Of a stretch of 64,000 nt of DNA, positions 1 to 9,066 are shown piece by piece. Made by a program: the position numbers and the translations under genes. Source of the DNA: DATMGU01 sp035555315 (lineage in GTDB: Bacteria; Pseudomonadota; Alphaproteobacteria; ATCC43930; CGMCC-115725); NCBI GenBank assembly GCA_035555315.1, contig DATMGU010000046.1, positions 186,001 through 250,000 on the forward strand, in the 5' to 3' direction. The notes below the pieces were generated by a model that saw nothing but the letters and a program-made list of their open reading frames with translations, did no database searches and had not been told where the DNA came from. Each line of letters starts with the position of its first letter. Position 1 is the first letter of the stretch.

Positions 1-248
1 GTTTCGCGATGAGGCATCGGCCGACTGCCGACCCGCATATCCTCTTCACCGCGCGTGCGGCGAAACACCGTGAGGCCTTGGATCAGGTTGGTTCTGACAT
101 CGAGCGCCTGTTGGACGACCCGGACCGATTGCGGTTTCCACGAGGACTCCATGATGCGCAGGGCCTCGCTTTCCGCCAGATATTGGTCGTCGAAAAGCAA
201 GCCAACCTTCCACTGCCCGCCGGTCAGCATATGGACTTCATAGGACAT
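1..248 (-). CDS. Hypothetical protein, 3' end cut by window edge
   Basis: A reverse-strand reading frame opens with ATG at 248 and stays open for 82 codons to the window edge. It starts MSYEVHMLTGGQWKVGLLFD and continues with a helix-like stretch ending MRVGSRPMPHRE. Short polar proteins opening with a YEVH...W.V...FDD pattern occur in alphaproteobacteria, but I do not recognise a defined domain or function. The overlapping forward-strand frame is proline- and histidine-rich and looks like a shadow. The C-terminus lies outside the window. Confidence 0.6.
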   Translation of the reverse strand, partial: MSYEVHMLTGGQWKVGLLFDDQYLAESEALRIMESSWKPQSVRVVQQALDVRTNLIQGLTVFRRTRGEEDMRVGSRPMPHRE

Positions 249-545
249 GACGATCCATGCGGCGGTCACGGCTGGGGCCCCCCGGACATCTGGGCGGTAT
301 CGCGTGCGATCGGATGGTTAGGTAAGCCCCTGAGAGTTCGCCAATAGTTCACCACTCTCAAAACTAAGCGGTGTTCCGCTGGAATGGCCATATTAGCTAC
401 CCAAAATGTATCTACCGAATACAGTTGGCTACTCTACTTAAATTTTTCTTAAATATGTTGCGGAAAACTCGGGAAACGATAGTGATTTCCGTTGTTTATC
501 AAATTTTTGGCGTATCCGAAAAAGGGTGGTCGGATCGCTGATGGA

Positions 546-2657
546 TCATTCCTGATCGAGTGCGGTCCGCAGCGCCACGGCAAGTTCGTTTCGACGGAAC
601 GGCTTCAGCAGCGTCGGGATCTGCGGCTGCGTCTGCTGCAGGCGGGCTCGTTCGGTCGCGGCGTAACCGGTGGTCAGCAGGATCTTGAGGTCGGGTCTGC
701 GCTGTTGTGCCTCCTGAGCGAGCTGCAGGCCGCTCATGCCGCCCGGCATGACGATATCCGTCATCATCAGGTCTATCCGCTCGTCCTCGGCCAACCGGTG
801 CAAGGCGTCGGCGCCATTCGCCGCCAATATTGGCCGATAGCCGAGCGATTTTAGGGAACGGTCGAGGACCTGCCGGACATGCTCATCATCCTCTACGACC
901 AGCACGGTTTCTGTTCCCCGCTCCGCGGTTTTCTTTCGGCGCGGCGACGGCGTCGCGGCGGCTGCCGCGCGCGGCAGGAGGATTCGAGCGGTGGTTCCGG
1001 CACCGGGCGCGCTCTCGATGATCAGAAATCCGCCGGATTGACGCGCGAAACCGTAGACTTGGCTGAGCCCGAGGCCGGTCCCCTTGCCGACATCCTTGGT
1101 CGTGAAGAATGGTTCCGTCGCGTGCGCCAGGGTCTCCGGCGTCATGCCGACACCCGTGTCGCTGACAACCACCATGACATAGCTCATGCCGGCTTCGGCA
1201 TGGCCGGCCAGCAAAGGGTCTTTCGGGGGGACGTTGCGTGTATGGATCAGCAGGGCGCCACCATCGGGCATCGCATCCCGCGCATTCACGACGAGATTGA
1301 GCAGGGTCGAGCCGAATTGCGCGGGATCGACCCAGCAGGCGCCGGTATCGGCCGCAAGATCGATCTGGAGATCGATCGTTTCGCCGACCAGACGCTGCAG
1401 CATGGTGACGGTTTCTTGCGTCAATTCGCCCAGCGAGCGGGTTTCCGGTCGGAGCGCCTGGCGTCGCGAGAAGGCCAGCAAGCGGCTGGTGAGCTGTTCG
1501 CCTCGTTGGGCACCATGCTGGGCCGCTTCGATCAGCCGCTGGATTCTCGGATTGTCGCCGACCATCGCCGCGATCAAATCCAAGTTTCCGGTGATCACGG
1601 TCAATAGATTATTGAAGTCATGGGCAATCCCGCCGGTCAGTTGGCCGACCGCTTCCATCTTTTGGGCGTGCTGCAGCGCCTCTTCGGCCCGGCGGCGCTC
1701 GGCGATCTCGGTCGTGATGCGTTGTTCCAGCGTCTCGTTCAGCGCGCGGAGCTCTTCCTCCGCCAATTTGCGTTCGGTGATGTCGAGCGACGCGCCGGTC
1801 AGGCCGACGATCGTGCCATCCACCCGGCGCAGCGGCTCCATGGTGACGTCCCGATGCGACACCGTGCCGTCGTTCCAGCGAATCTCGATTTCGCGCCGGC
1901 CTCCCTGACCGGATGCGATCACTTCGCGCTTGAAATCCGCGAATTCTCCGATGATCTCCGGATCGGTCAGGTCCTCGTCACGACGTCCCAGGATCTCGGT
2001 ATTCTTGAGACCGTCGCGCGCATTCGCCACCCAGGTGTAGTGCAGATCCAGATCGCAATTGAAGACGACCAGCGGGGCGCTCAGGACGGCGACCCGGAAA
2101 CGTTCCTCGCTTTCGAAAAGCGCGTCGTCCGCTCGGCGTCGTTCGATCGCGACAGCCAGCAGATTGGCGACATTCTGCAGAAAGCCAGTATCGCTCTCAC
2201 TGAACGCGCTGCCGTCTTTCGCATCGGCTTCCAGCACGCCGAATGATTTCTGTCCGGTCGAGATGATGACGTTGACGGCCCGATCGATGCCGTGCTCGCG
2301 CAACAGCTCCGGCGTGCGAAAGCGGCTTTCGGTCGAAAGACTGTTGGTCAATACAGGCAAGCCGCTTTGCAGGGCGAAACCTGCCGGGGATTCAAGGTCG
2401 GCGCCGACCGTCGCGTGGCCGACGACGCCGGGCCGCCACCCGACCCCGGCCCTGACCAACAGCCGGTGCTCGCTTGGCATGTATTCAAGCACCTTGGCGA
2501 AGCGTGTACCGAGCCCCTCCGCGGCGATTTCGGCGGCGCGATTCAGCAGGTCGTCCAGGCCACCGCCCGCCAAGGCCTCCCGACCGAGATCCGCCACCAG
2601 AGCCTGTTGCTTCAGTCGGTAGGCATCACCGGCTCTGGGCGGGTCACGCTCTGTCAT
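546..2657 (-). CDS. Soluble hybrid histidine kinase (GAF-PAS-HisKA-HATPase-REC)
   Basis: Sensor kinase of about 703 residues using the ATG at 2657 (MTERDPPRAG); the frame stays open further upstream, but that extension looks non-coding. Order of domains: GAF about 30-175, PAS about 185-295, dimerisation/phosphoacceptor domain with GGIAHDFNNLL (His about 346), HATPase with N box NLVVNARDAM and G box GKGTGLGLSQVYG, then a C-terminal receiver with acidic VVEDDE and phosphoacceptor Asp about 634 in TDIVMPGGMSG. No membrane segment or signal peptide is visible, so it should sense a cytoplasmic ligand, redox state or light. No separate response regulator lies next to it. The input signal cannot be read from the sequence. 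Confidence 0.93.
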   Translation of the reverse strand: MTERDPPRAGDAYRLKQQALVADLGREALAGGGLDDLLNRAAEIAAEGLGTRFAKVLEYMPSEHRLLVRAGVGWRPGVVGHATVGADLESPAGFALQSGLPVLTNSLSTESRFRTPELLREHGIDRAVNVIISTGQKSFGVLEADAKDGSAFSESDTGFLQNVANLLAVAIERRRADDALFESEERFRVAVLSAPLVVFNCDLDLHYTWVANARDGLKNTEILGRRDEDLTDPEIIGEFADFKREVIASGQGGRREIEIRWNDGTVSHRDVTMEPLRRVDGTIVGLTGASLDITERKLAEEELRALNETLEQRITTEIAERRRAEEALQHAQKMEAVGQLTGGIAHDFNNLLTVITGNLDLIAAMVGDNPRIQRLIEAAQHGAQRGEQLTSRLLAFSRRQALRPETRSLGELTQETVTMLQRLVGETIDLQIDLAADTGACWVDPAQFGSTLLNLVVNARDAMPDGGALLIHTRNVPPKDPLLAGHAEAGMSYVMVVVSDTGVGMTPETLAHATEPFFTTKDVGKGTGLGLSQVYGFARQSGGFLIIESAPGAGTTARILLPRAAAAATPSPRRKKTAERGTETVLVVEDDEHVRQVLDRSLKSLGYRPILAANGADALHRLAEDERIDLMMTDIVMPGGMSGLQLAQEAQQRRPDLKILLTTGYAATERARLQQTQPQIPTLLKPFRRNELAVALRTALDQE

Positions 2658-2847
2658 TGTCGAAAAACCCGCGGCCATCTGATCGGCAAGCGGGCGAGGG
2701 CAATCCCCGCCCACCATCCGTCCAACGAGCAAACACCCGGAGATTGGATTCGTAGCAACGAACCAGCAAATATTTTGCCGGAAAGCACTATTTGGCGTTG
2801 TGCTGGGCGGATTTCCCCGCGCCGTGGGCAACGGAGACGGCGACCGC

Positions 2848-4431
2848 TTACTTGACGCTCACGTAGCGGAGTTGCAGGAAATTGTCGCCGGTCGGCTTGA
2901 TGTCGACATTGGCGCGCGCCGCCCAAACCACCGTCTGCTGGTGCAGCGGTATGATGGCGATGTCGTCCTTCACGATCTTCAGCGCTTCGGCGATCAGTTG
3001 ATCGCGCTTCGGCTTGTCGATTTCGACCTGGATCTCGGTGATCAGCGTGTCCAGCTTCGGGTTGGAATAGCGTCCGGAATTGTTCAGGCCGATGCCCTTG
3101 TCGTGGTTCTGGGTACCGACGATGTTCAGCAAGGCGTTGTGAGCGTCATAGGTCGAGGGCGTCCAACCCAGCATGTAGAAGCTGGTGGTATTGCCTGGTT
3201 CGCCGATCTTGGCGAAGTGCTTGGCACGGTTCTGGGCCAGCAGGGTGACCTTGATGTTCACCCGCGCCAGCATGGCGACGATGGCCTGGCAGATCTGCTC
3301 GTCATTGACGTAGCGGTCGTTCGGGCAATCCAGCTCGACCTCGAAGCCGTTCGGATAGCCGGCCTCCGCCAGCAGCTTCTTGGCGGCGACCGTATCGTAG
3401 GGAAAGCGCTTGTTCAGCGCCTCGTCGAAGCCGTTGATGCCTTTGCCGACCAGCAACGCGGTCGGCGAGGCGTAGCCGCGCATGACTTTCTGCGTGATCG
3501 CTGCCTCGTCGATCGCTTGGTAGAAGGCGCGGCGGACCCGGATATCCTTGAATGGGTTCTTGCCCTTGACGCTGCTCTCCAGCAGTTCGTCGCGATACTC
3601 GTCCATGCCCAGGAAGATGGTCCTGAGTTCGGGCGTCTGCAGCAGCTTGAGGCCGCCGGTGGCCTTGATCTTGTCAAAGCTCTCGGTTGGCGTGGTGTAG
3701 ATCATGTCGATCTCGCCCGACAGCAACGCCGAGACGCGGGTCAGCGGATCCTTGATGACCGAGAAGACGATCTCGTCCAGATTGCTCTCGGACTTTCCCC
3801 ACCAATTGGGGTTCTTCACCAGAGTGGTCTTCACGTCCGCCTGGCGGTCCTTCAGGATGAAGGGACCGGTGCCGTTCTCATTGCGGGTGGCGAAGCTTTC
3901 CTCGTTCTTGGTGATGTCGGGCGAGGCGGTGGTTTTGTTCTTTTCGCACCATGCCTTCGACATCATGTACCAATTGGTGATCTCGTTGGGCAGGATCGGA
4001 TCCGGGCCGTTGGTGACGAATTCGACCGTTTCCTCGTCAACCTTGCGGATGGATGCCACCGTCGCCAGCGTGCTGTTGAGCTTGGAGCCGGGCGAGCGCA
4101 CGCGGTCGTAGGAGAACAGCACGTCATCGGCGGTGAACGGCGTGCCGTCATGGAACTTCACGCCCTGTCGGATGGTGAAGCGCCAAACCGTCGGCGATGT
4201 CTGCTGCCATGCGGTCGCCAGCATCGGGATGAGCTGCAGGTTCTGGTCGCGCCCGACCAGCGGCTCGTACATGGCACCATCCATGCTCAGCAGGAACGTC
4301 TCCTGGCGGGCATAGGGGTCCATCGAATTGACGTCGCCGTCATTGGCGAACCGCAACCTCGCCGCGTCGGCCTGCGCTGCCGACAGGAACGCGACGAGCG
4401 CCACCATCCCCGCCAAAAACCGCTGCTGCAT
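2848..4431 (-). CDS. ABC transporter substrate-binding protein, family 5 (peptide/opine type)
   Basis: Periplasmic solute-binding protein of 527 residues. The start at 4431 is fixed by a GAGGAGGA Shine-Dalgarno 5-6 bases upstream. An N-terminal Sec signal peptide (about 1-23, ending AAQADA) precedes LRFANDGDVNSMDPY, the usual beginning of SBP_bac_5 proteins; WRFTIRQGVKFHDGTPFTAD is the family signature. Family members bind oligopeptides, nickel, glycosides or opines and feed dpp/opp-type permeases. No such permease or ATPase genes are visible nearby, so it either pairs with a transporter encoded elsewhere or is an orphan. It is transcribed divergently from the opine-type dehydrogenase at 4596, across a 164-base gap. 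Confidence 0.93.
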   Translation of the reverse strand: MQQRFLAGMVALVAFLSAAQADAARLRFANDGDVNSMDPYARQETFLLSMDGAMYEPLVGRDQNLQLIPMLATAWQQTSPTVWRFTIRQGVKFHDGTPFTADDVLFSYDRVRSPGSKLNSTLATVASIRKVDEETVEFVTNGPDPILPNEITNWYMMSKAWCEKNKTTASPDITKNEESFATRNENGTGPFILKDRQADVKTTLVKNPNWWGKSESNLDEIVFSVIKDPLTRVSALLSGEIDMIYTTPTESFDKIKATGGLKLLQTPELRTIFLGMDEYRDELLESSVKGKNPFKDIRVRRAFYQAIDEAAITQKVMRGYASPTALLVGKGINGFDEALNKRFPYDTVAAKKLLAEAGYPNGFEVELDCPNDRYVNDEQICQAIVAMLARVNIKVTLLAQNRAKHFAKIGEPGNTTSFYMLGWTPSTYDAHNALLNIVGTQNHDKGIGLNNSGRYSNPKLDTLITEIQVEIDKPKRDQLIAEALKIVKDDIAIIPLHQQTVVWAARANVDIKPTGDNFLQLRYVSVK

Positions 4432-4595
4432 CTGATGTCCTCCTCGAGGGGAATTGGTCGGAAGAGGCCGAGCATCCCGGCTTTTTCGCTGAACGCAGAC
4501 AAGCGAGTGCAAGCCCAAGGCCAGTTGGCCGAGGTGGTTGCCACGGATTCAGCCCTGCGGCACAGTCGCGCCCGTGAATTTGGTCAGCGGGGATA

Positions 4596-5678
4596 ATGAT
4601 GCGGGTGGCGGTTTTAGGGGCCGGGTCGATCGGGTTTGGAACAGCTGCTTTCCTCGGCGAGCGCGGTCACGAGCCGGTGCTTTGGTCGCCCTCCGGCGGG
4701 CGCACCGTAGCACTGGCCACCGGCGCGGCCCTGAAGGCCACCGGGGCGGTTGTCGGCGAATATCATCCGCGTATCGCCCAGAGTTGCGCGGATGCCGTGG
4801 CCGAGGCCGACGCGGTCCTGGTGGCGGTACCCGGCAACGGCCATCGGCGCGTGATCGATGCGCTGGTCCCCGTGCTGGGCGAAGGACAGCCGGTGTTGAT
4901 CAATTCGCATTGCTCGTTGAGCGCGCTCTACCTGTCGAAACGTCTGGCCGAACGGGGGATCGCGGCACCGATCGTCGCTTGGGGCACCACCGTGCTGACC
5001 GGTCGCGCGCTCAGCGGCACCGAGGTCGCGGTGAACGCGGTGCGCAAGCAGATCGACATCGCCACCTTGCCGGTCGCGGCGGGCGAGGCCGGGCTGGCGC
5101 TGTGCCGAAGCTTGTTCGGCGACCGGTTCGTGCTGCGCGCCGATGTGTTGGCGATTTCGCTCAGCAACCTCAATCCGCAGAACCACATGGGCATGGCGCT
5201 GTGCAACCTTACCCGGATGGAGCGGGGTGAGGCCTGGGGCAATTACGCGGGGATCACCCCGGCGGTCGGCCGGCTGATCGAGGCGCTCGACGCGGAGCGG
5301 CTGGCGGTGGCGAAGGCCTTCGGCCTCGCCGTGCGCACTGTGCACGAACATTTCCACCTATCGTTCCATGTGCCGCTCGGCTCTCTCGGCGAGATGGCGC
5401 AACGCATTCATGATCGCGACGGCGGTCCGCCGGGCCCGACCACGCTCGACAGCCGCTTCGTGACCGAGGACGTACCCTATGGGCTGGTGCCGAGCGAGCT
5501 GATCGCCCGGCTGGCCGGCGTGCCATCACCGCTGCACACCTCCGGCATCGAGCTGTTCTCGGCGCTCTACGGCCGGGATTTTCGCGCCGAGAACGATCTA
5601 CTGCCGGAACTTGGCCTCGCCGATCTCTCCGCCACCGGGCTGCATGCCCTGGCTCGGGAGGGATGGCCAAAGGTCTGA
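4596..5678 (+). CDS. NAD(P)-dependent octopine/nopaline dehydrogenase family protein
   Basis: Protein of 360 residues with an N-terminal Rossmann dinucleotide-binding motif (AVLGAGSIGFGTA) and the C-terminal opine dehydrogenase domain (PF02317-like), including NLNPQNHMGMALCNLTRME, where the Asn/His cluster matches the family's active-site region. Opine dehydrogenases reductively join an amino acid and a 2-oxo acid or catalyse the reverse oxidation; the substrates of this one are unknown. It lies between a divergent family-5 binding protein and a convergent amino-acid ABC transporter (7 bases between stop codons), which suggests uptake and breakdown, or synthesis, of an opine-like compound. 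No nicotianamine synthase-like gene is present, so a staphylopine-type metallophore pathway is not supported. Confidence 0.9.
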   Translation: MMRVAVLGAGSIGFGTAAFLGERGHEPVLWSPSGGRTVALATGAALKATGAVVGEYHPRIAQSCADAVAEADAVLVAVPGNGHRRVIDALVPVLGEGQPVLINSHCSLSALYLSKRLAERGIAAPIVAWGTTVLTGRALSGTEVAVNAVRKQIDIATLPVAAGEAGLALCRSLFGDRFVLRADVLAISLSNLNPQNHMGMALCNLTRMERGEAWGNYAGITPAVGRLIEALDAERLAVAKAFGLAVRTVHEHFHLSFHVPLGSLGEMAQRIHDRDGGPPGPTTLDSRFVTEDVPYGLVPSELIARLAGVPSPLHTSGIELFSALYGRDFRAENDLLPELGLADLSATGLHALAREGWPKV

Positions 5679-5685
5679 CGTCTCT

Positions 5686-6411
5686 CTAATGCCGCAGCAC
5701 TTTGGAGAGGAATTGCCGCGCCCGTTCGGTCACCGGTGCGGCGAAGAAGTGTGCCTTATCGGTGTCTTCCAAGATCTCGCCATGGTCCATGAACAGTACC
5801 CGGTCGGCGACGCGCTGGGCAAAGCCCATCTCATGCGTCACCATCATGGTCATGCCATCCTGTGCCAGCGCCTGCATCACCTCCAGCACCTCGGTGACCA
5901 TCTCCGGGTCGAGAGCCGAGGTCGGCTCGTCGAACAGCATCGCTTCCGGATCCATCGCCAACGCGCGGGCGATCGACACGCGCTGCTGCTGACCGCCGGA
6001 TAGCTCGGCCGGCCGGCTGCGCAGCTTATCCGCGAGACCGACGCGGACCAGCAATTCCTCCGACCGTCGATCGGCTTCCGCCCGTCGTCGTCGGCGGACA
6101 TGGATCTGCGCCAGGCTGACGTTCTCCAGCGCCGTCATATGCGGATAGAGCTCGAAGTGCTGGAACACCATGCCGACGCGCGCCCGCAACGCCGGCAGGT
6201 CGGTCGCCCGGTCGCCGACCGATGTACCCCCCACGAAGATGCGGCCCCGATCGAACGGCTCCAACCCATTGATGCATTTGATCAAGGTGCTTTTGCCCGA
6301 GCCCGAGGGGCCGCATACCACGACGACCTCGCCCGCATCGATGTTGGTCGAACAGCCGCGCAGTACCGGCGTGCGGCCATAGGATTTATGGACGTCCTCA
6401 AGCAAGATCAT
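5686..6411 (-). CDS. Amino-acid ABC transporter ATP-binding protein (GltL/GlnQ type)
   Basis: 241-residue ATPase, the normal length for polar amino-acid importers. Walker A GPSGSGKST, signature LSGGQQQRVSIARAL, Walker B AMLFDEPTSALDPE and the switch His in MVTHEMGFA are all intact. It energises uptake by the two permeases encoded just upstream; its start follows the stop of the first permease by 13 bases. It is the last gene of a four-gene operon read right to left: binding protein, two permeases, ATPase. Confidence 0.96.
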   Translation of the reverse strand: MILLEDVHKSYGRTPVLRGCSTNIDAGEVVVVCGPSGSGKSTLIKCINGLEPFDRGRIFVGGTSVGDRATDLPALRARVGMVFQHFELYPHMTALENVSLAQIHVRRRRRAEADRRSEELLVRVGLADKLRSRPAELSGGQQQRVSIARALAMDPEAMLFDEPTSALDPEMVTEVLEVMQALAQDGMTMMVTHEMGFAQRVADRVLFMDHGEILEDTDKAHFFAAPVTERARQFLSKVLRH

Positions 6412-6424
6412 GGACCGACCATCC

Positions 6425-7081
6425 TCATCGGTAATTTAGCTTTCTCCGCCGCTGCAGGGCGTACGAGCCGACGAAGCAGATTGCGAAATAGACGACCGCC
6501 ACCAGCGTGTACATCTCGATCGGCCTGCCGTCGCGCGACGCGATGACGCTGGCGCTGGTCATGAAATCGCGCAAGGCCACGACATAGACCAGCGAGGTGT
6601 CCTGAAACACGATGATGATCTGGTTCAACAGTACCGGCACCATGGCGCGCAGCGCCTGGGGCAGGATCACCAGGCGCAACGCCTGCCAAGGCCGCAGGCC
6701 GGTCGCCGCCGCCGCCTGGCTTTGACCCCGCCTGACATTGGCGATGCCGGCGCGGATGATCTCGCAATAGAACGCCGCCTCGAACAGCACGAAGGCGACT
6801 AGCGCCGAGGTCAGCGCGCCGATCGGTCGGCCGATCGCCAGCGGCACCAGGAAATAGAACCAGAACAGCACCAGCACCAGCGGGACCGAGCGCATCACGC
6901 CGACATAACCCGCGGCCGGTGCCGATAGGAAACGCCGGGGCGAGCGGCGTAGCGCGGCCAGACCGGCGCCGCCCACCACGCCGCCCAAGGTCGCCACCAC
7001 CACCAGCAGCGCGCTGAGCGCCATGCCGGCGGCGAGGAAATCCATCGAGCGGGCGATCACGCCCCAATCGAACGGGTCCAT
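6425..7081 (-). CDS. Amino-acid ABC transporter permease (GltK-like)
   Basis: 218-residue inner-membrane protein with about five hydrophobic segments and the EAA-type cytoplasmic loop in ATGLRPWQALRLVILPQALR, typical of the HisMQ/GltJK permease family. It forms a heterodimeric channel with the permease encoded at 7098 and couples to the ATPase downstream. Spacing to both neighbours is under 20 bases, so the genes are probably co-transcribed and translationally linked. Confidence 0.95.
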   Translation of the reverse strand: MDPFDWGVIARSMDFLAAGMALSALLVVVATLGGVVGGAGLAALRRSPRRFLSAPAAGYVGVMRSVPLVLVLFWFYFLVPLAIGRPIGALTSALVAFVLFEAAFYCEIIRAGIANVRRGQSQAAAATGLRPWQALRLVILPQALRAMVPVLLNQIIIVFQDTSLVYVVALRDFMTSASVIASRDGRPIEMYTLVAVVYFAICFVGSYALQRRRKLNYR

Positions 7082-7097
7082 GGCTAATCGGAACCTG

Positions 7098-7808
7098 TCA
7101 TGTGGGGATGGCGGCCGGGCGCAGCCGCCGGTCCAAGGCGCTCATCGCCGCGCTGATGAGCAGCCCCAGCACCAGATAGACGGCGGTTGCGACGGCGAAC
7201 GCCTCGAAGCCGTGGAACGTATAGTTCTCGATATGGCGGCTCTCGGCGGTGAGGTCCATCACGCCGATGGTGAGGCTGATCGACGACATCTTGAAGATGA
7301 CCAGGAATTCCGAGGTCAGCGGCCCGACGATCGCCCTGAGGCCGACCGGCAACAGCACCAGGCGATAGGCCTGCACCGGGCGCAGTCCGGTGGCGAGCGC
7401 CGCGGGTAGCAGATGCCGGCCGACCGCGTCGATCCCGGCGCGAACCTGTTCGGCGACCCTGGCACCGCCGAACAGGCCTATGGCGACGACCGCCGTTACC
7501 AGTTCCGGCTCCGGCATGTCGCGCTTGATCCACAGGCCGACCGCCTTGGGCACGATCTCCGGGAACACGAAATACCACAGGAACAACTGCGCCAGCGGCG
7601 GCACATTGCGGAACAGTTCGACATAGCATCGGGCGGCCAGCCGGATCAGCCGGTTGGGTAGGCCGCGCGCCACGCCGATCAGTAGGCCGGCCGCCAATGC
7701 CACGACCCAGCTCCCGGCGCTGACCAACAGCGTCCAGCCGATGCCCGAGATGAGCCAACCGGCATAGGGCTCGCGCAGGAGGACGCCCCAATCCCACTGA
7801 TAGTTCAT
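7098..7808 (-). CDS. Amino-acid ABC transporter permease (GltJ-like)
   Basis: 236-residue inner-membrane permease of the HisMQ/GltJK family, with the EAA loop in ATGLRPVQAYRLVLLPVGLR and the N-terminal WDWGVLL typical of GltJ-type proteins. It is the partner of the permease at 6425 and lies 39 bases downstream of the binding-protein gene. A long open frame in another phase over the same bases is Arg/Gly-rich and reads as a shadow. Confidence 0.95.
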   Translation of the reverse strand: MNYQWDWGVLLREPYAGWLISGIGWTLLVSAGSWVVALAAGLLIGVARGLPNRLIRLAARCYVELFRNVPPLAQLFLWYFVFPEIVPKAVGLWIKRDMPEPELVTAVVAIGLFGGARVAEQVRAGIDAVGRHLLPAALATGLRPVQAYRLVLLPVGLRAIVGPLTSEFLVIFKMSSISLTIGVMDLTAESRHIENYTFHGFEAFAVATAVYLVLGLLISAAMSALDRRLRPAAIPT

Positions 7809-7847
7809 GCCCGGCGGCTCAAAGAGACGGGTTCGTCCTGATCGCGA

Positions 7848-8795
7848 CTATTCCGGCAGGGAGGCCGCGTCCCAGGCGGCGCGCAGCCTGGGGCCGACGC
7901 CCACGCCGAACGGCCCGAACCACTTGGCGATCAGCTTGTTGCCCTCGCCGGACTGATACATCTGCGCCATTGTGTGATTGGCGATCCATAGGAAGGTCGG
8001 GTTGTTCTTCGGGATCATGAAGCCCTGCGGCGCGTAGCCGATTTCCGGTCCGACGATCGCCAGATTTTCGGGGTGGCGCGACTGCTGGATCAGCGCGAAG
8101 AACGCGCTGTTGTCGCTGAAATAGGCATCGCCGCGATGGCTCTCCAGCGCCAGCAAGGCGGCCGGATGATCATCCACCTTGAGCACGCGCAGGGTCAATT
8201 TCTGCTCGGTCATGATCTTCTGCAACTCGGGCTCGCTGCTGCCCGCGGTCGCGACTAGCACGACCTTGCCGTTTAGGTCGGCGAACGATTTGACGCCGGA
8301 ATCCTTCAGCACCAGCAACTGGTTGGACGCGACGAAGCTGATCGAGGTGAAATCCACCTGCTTGTTGCGGGCGAAGGTGTTGACCGTGCCGCCGCACTCG
8401 ATATCGACCGTCCCGTTCGCCACCAGCGCCTGGCGCGTCTGGATGTTGACCGGGACGTAAGCGTATTTCAGCTCGGGGAGCTTCAATTCCTGTTTGGTCG
8501 CTTCCGCGATGCGCCGGCACATGTCGACCGAATAGCCGGTCGGTACCTTGTCCTCGCCTAGAAAAGACATCGGCACCGACGTCTCGCGATAGCCGATGGT
8601 CAGCGTATGGGTCGCCGTCAGCTTCTTGACGATCGCGTCGACGTCTTGCGCCCGAGCGGTGCCGCCGGACAGCAACCCCGCCGCCAGCACGCCGCCGAGG
8701 ACAAGGCCACGCCCCGCGAGACCGGCCCGCTCCGAGAGACCGACCCGCTCCGCGAGACCAGATAGCGACCAGACGATTTTCCCCAACATCACCAT
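7848..8795 (-). CDS. Amino-acid ABC transporter substrate-binding protein (GltI-like)
   Basis: 315-residue periplasmic binding protein, family 3. The start at 8795 (MVMLGK) follows an AGGAG Shine-Dalgarno by three bases; the frame is open far upstream but that part is Arg/Pro-rich and not convincing. The long signal region ends at TARAQDVD (about residue 43). The mature part opens LTIGYRETSVPMSF and contains GYSVDMCRRIAEA, close to the glutamate/aspartate binder pattern of GltI, so an acidic amino acid or a derivative such as an opine is a reasonable ligand (inference). The n-region of the signal peptide carries an unusual six-residue repeat, listed separately. Confidence 0.93.
   Translation of the reverse strand: MVMLGKIVWSLSGLAERVGLSERAGLAGRGLVLGGVLAAGLLSGGTARAQDVDAIVKKLTATHTLTIGYRETSVPMSFLGEDKVPTGYSVDMCRRIAEATKQELKLPELKYAYVPVNIQTRQALVANGTVDIECGGTVNTFARNKQVDFTSISFVASNQLLVLKDSGVKSFADLNGKVVLVATAGSSEPELQKIMTEQKLTLRVLKVDDHPAALLALESHRGDAYFSDNSAFFALIQQSRHPENLAIVGPEIGYAPQGFMIPKNNPTFLWIANHTMAQMYQSGEGNKLIAKWFGPFGVGVGPRLRAAWDAASLPE
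8715..8760 (-). repeat. 18-bp tandem repeat in the signal-peptide coding region
   Basis: Two full 18-base units (8715-8732 and 8733-8750) and a partial third unit (8751-8760) follow each other with few differences. On the coding strand they give the peptide repeat GLAERV-GLSERA-GLAGRG. The expansion lies before the hydrophobic core of the signal peptide of the GltI-like protein and lengthens its positively charged n-region. Confidence 0.8.
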
Positions 8796-9066
8796 GTTCT
8801 CCTGACGCCCCTGCTTCTCTTGACGATTTCCGACGGCTGCCCGCGCGCCATGCGCCGCCTCAACCCGCCTGGCCCTCGCCCCGATAGTCAACCTATCTTG
8901 CGAGGCCATATCTTGCAGAGACGGTGCCATCGACACAACGTGACGTGACTGGGGTGACGCGACTGGGCGGGACCGGCATGCATACCCGCCACATAGTCGC
9001 GATGACGCGCGGGAGTGTCCAACATGCTTCAACTGGAATAGCTGACCGGCTTGAAGCGACTCAGGC

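Noticed and set aside
9..347. 112-codon forward frame at the left edge
   Set aside because: The reverse strand in the same place starts with a clean ATG and gives a more protein-like sequence (MSYEVHMLTGG...), which I annotated instead.
472..490. Short GGAAA...TTTCC inverted repeat as terminator of the first hybrid kinase
   Set aside because: Only a 5-bp stem with a 9-base loop; too weak to call.
2800..4596. 598-codon forward frame antisense to the family-5 binding protein
   Set aside because: The opposite strand encodes a complete, motif-rich SBP with signal peptide and strong Shine-Dalgarno; the antisense frame is His/Arg/Asp-rich low-information sequence typical of GC-rich shadows.
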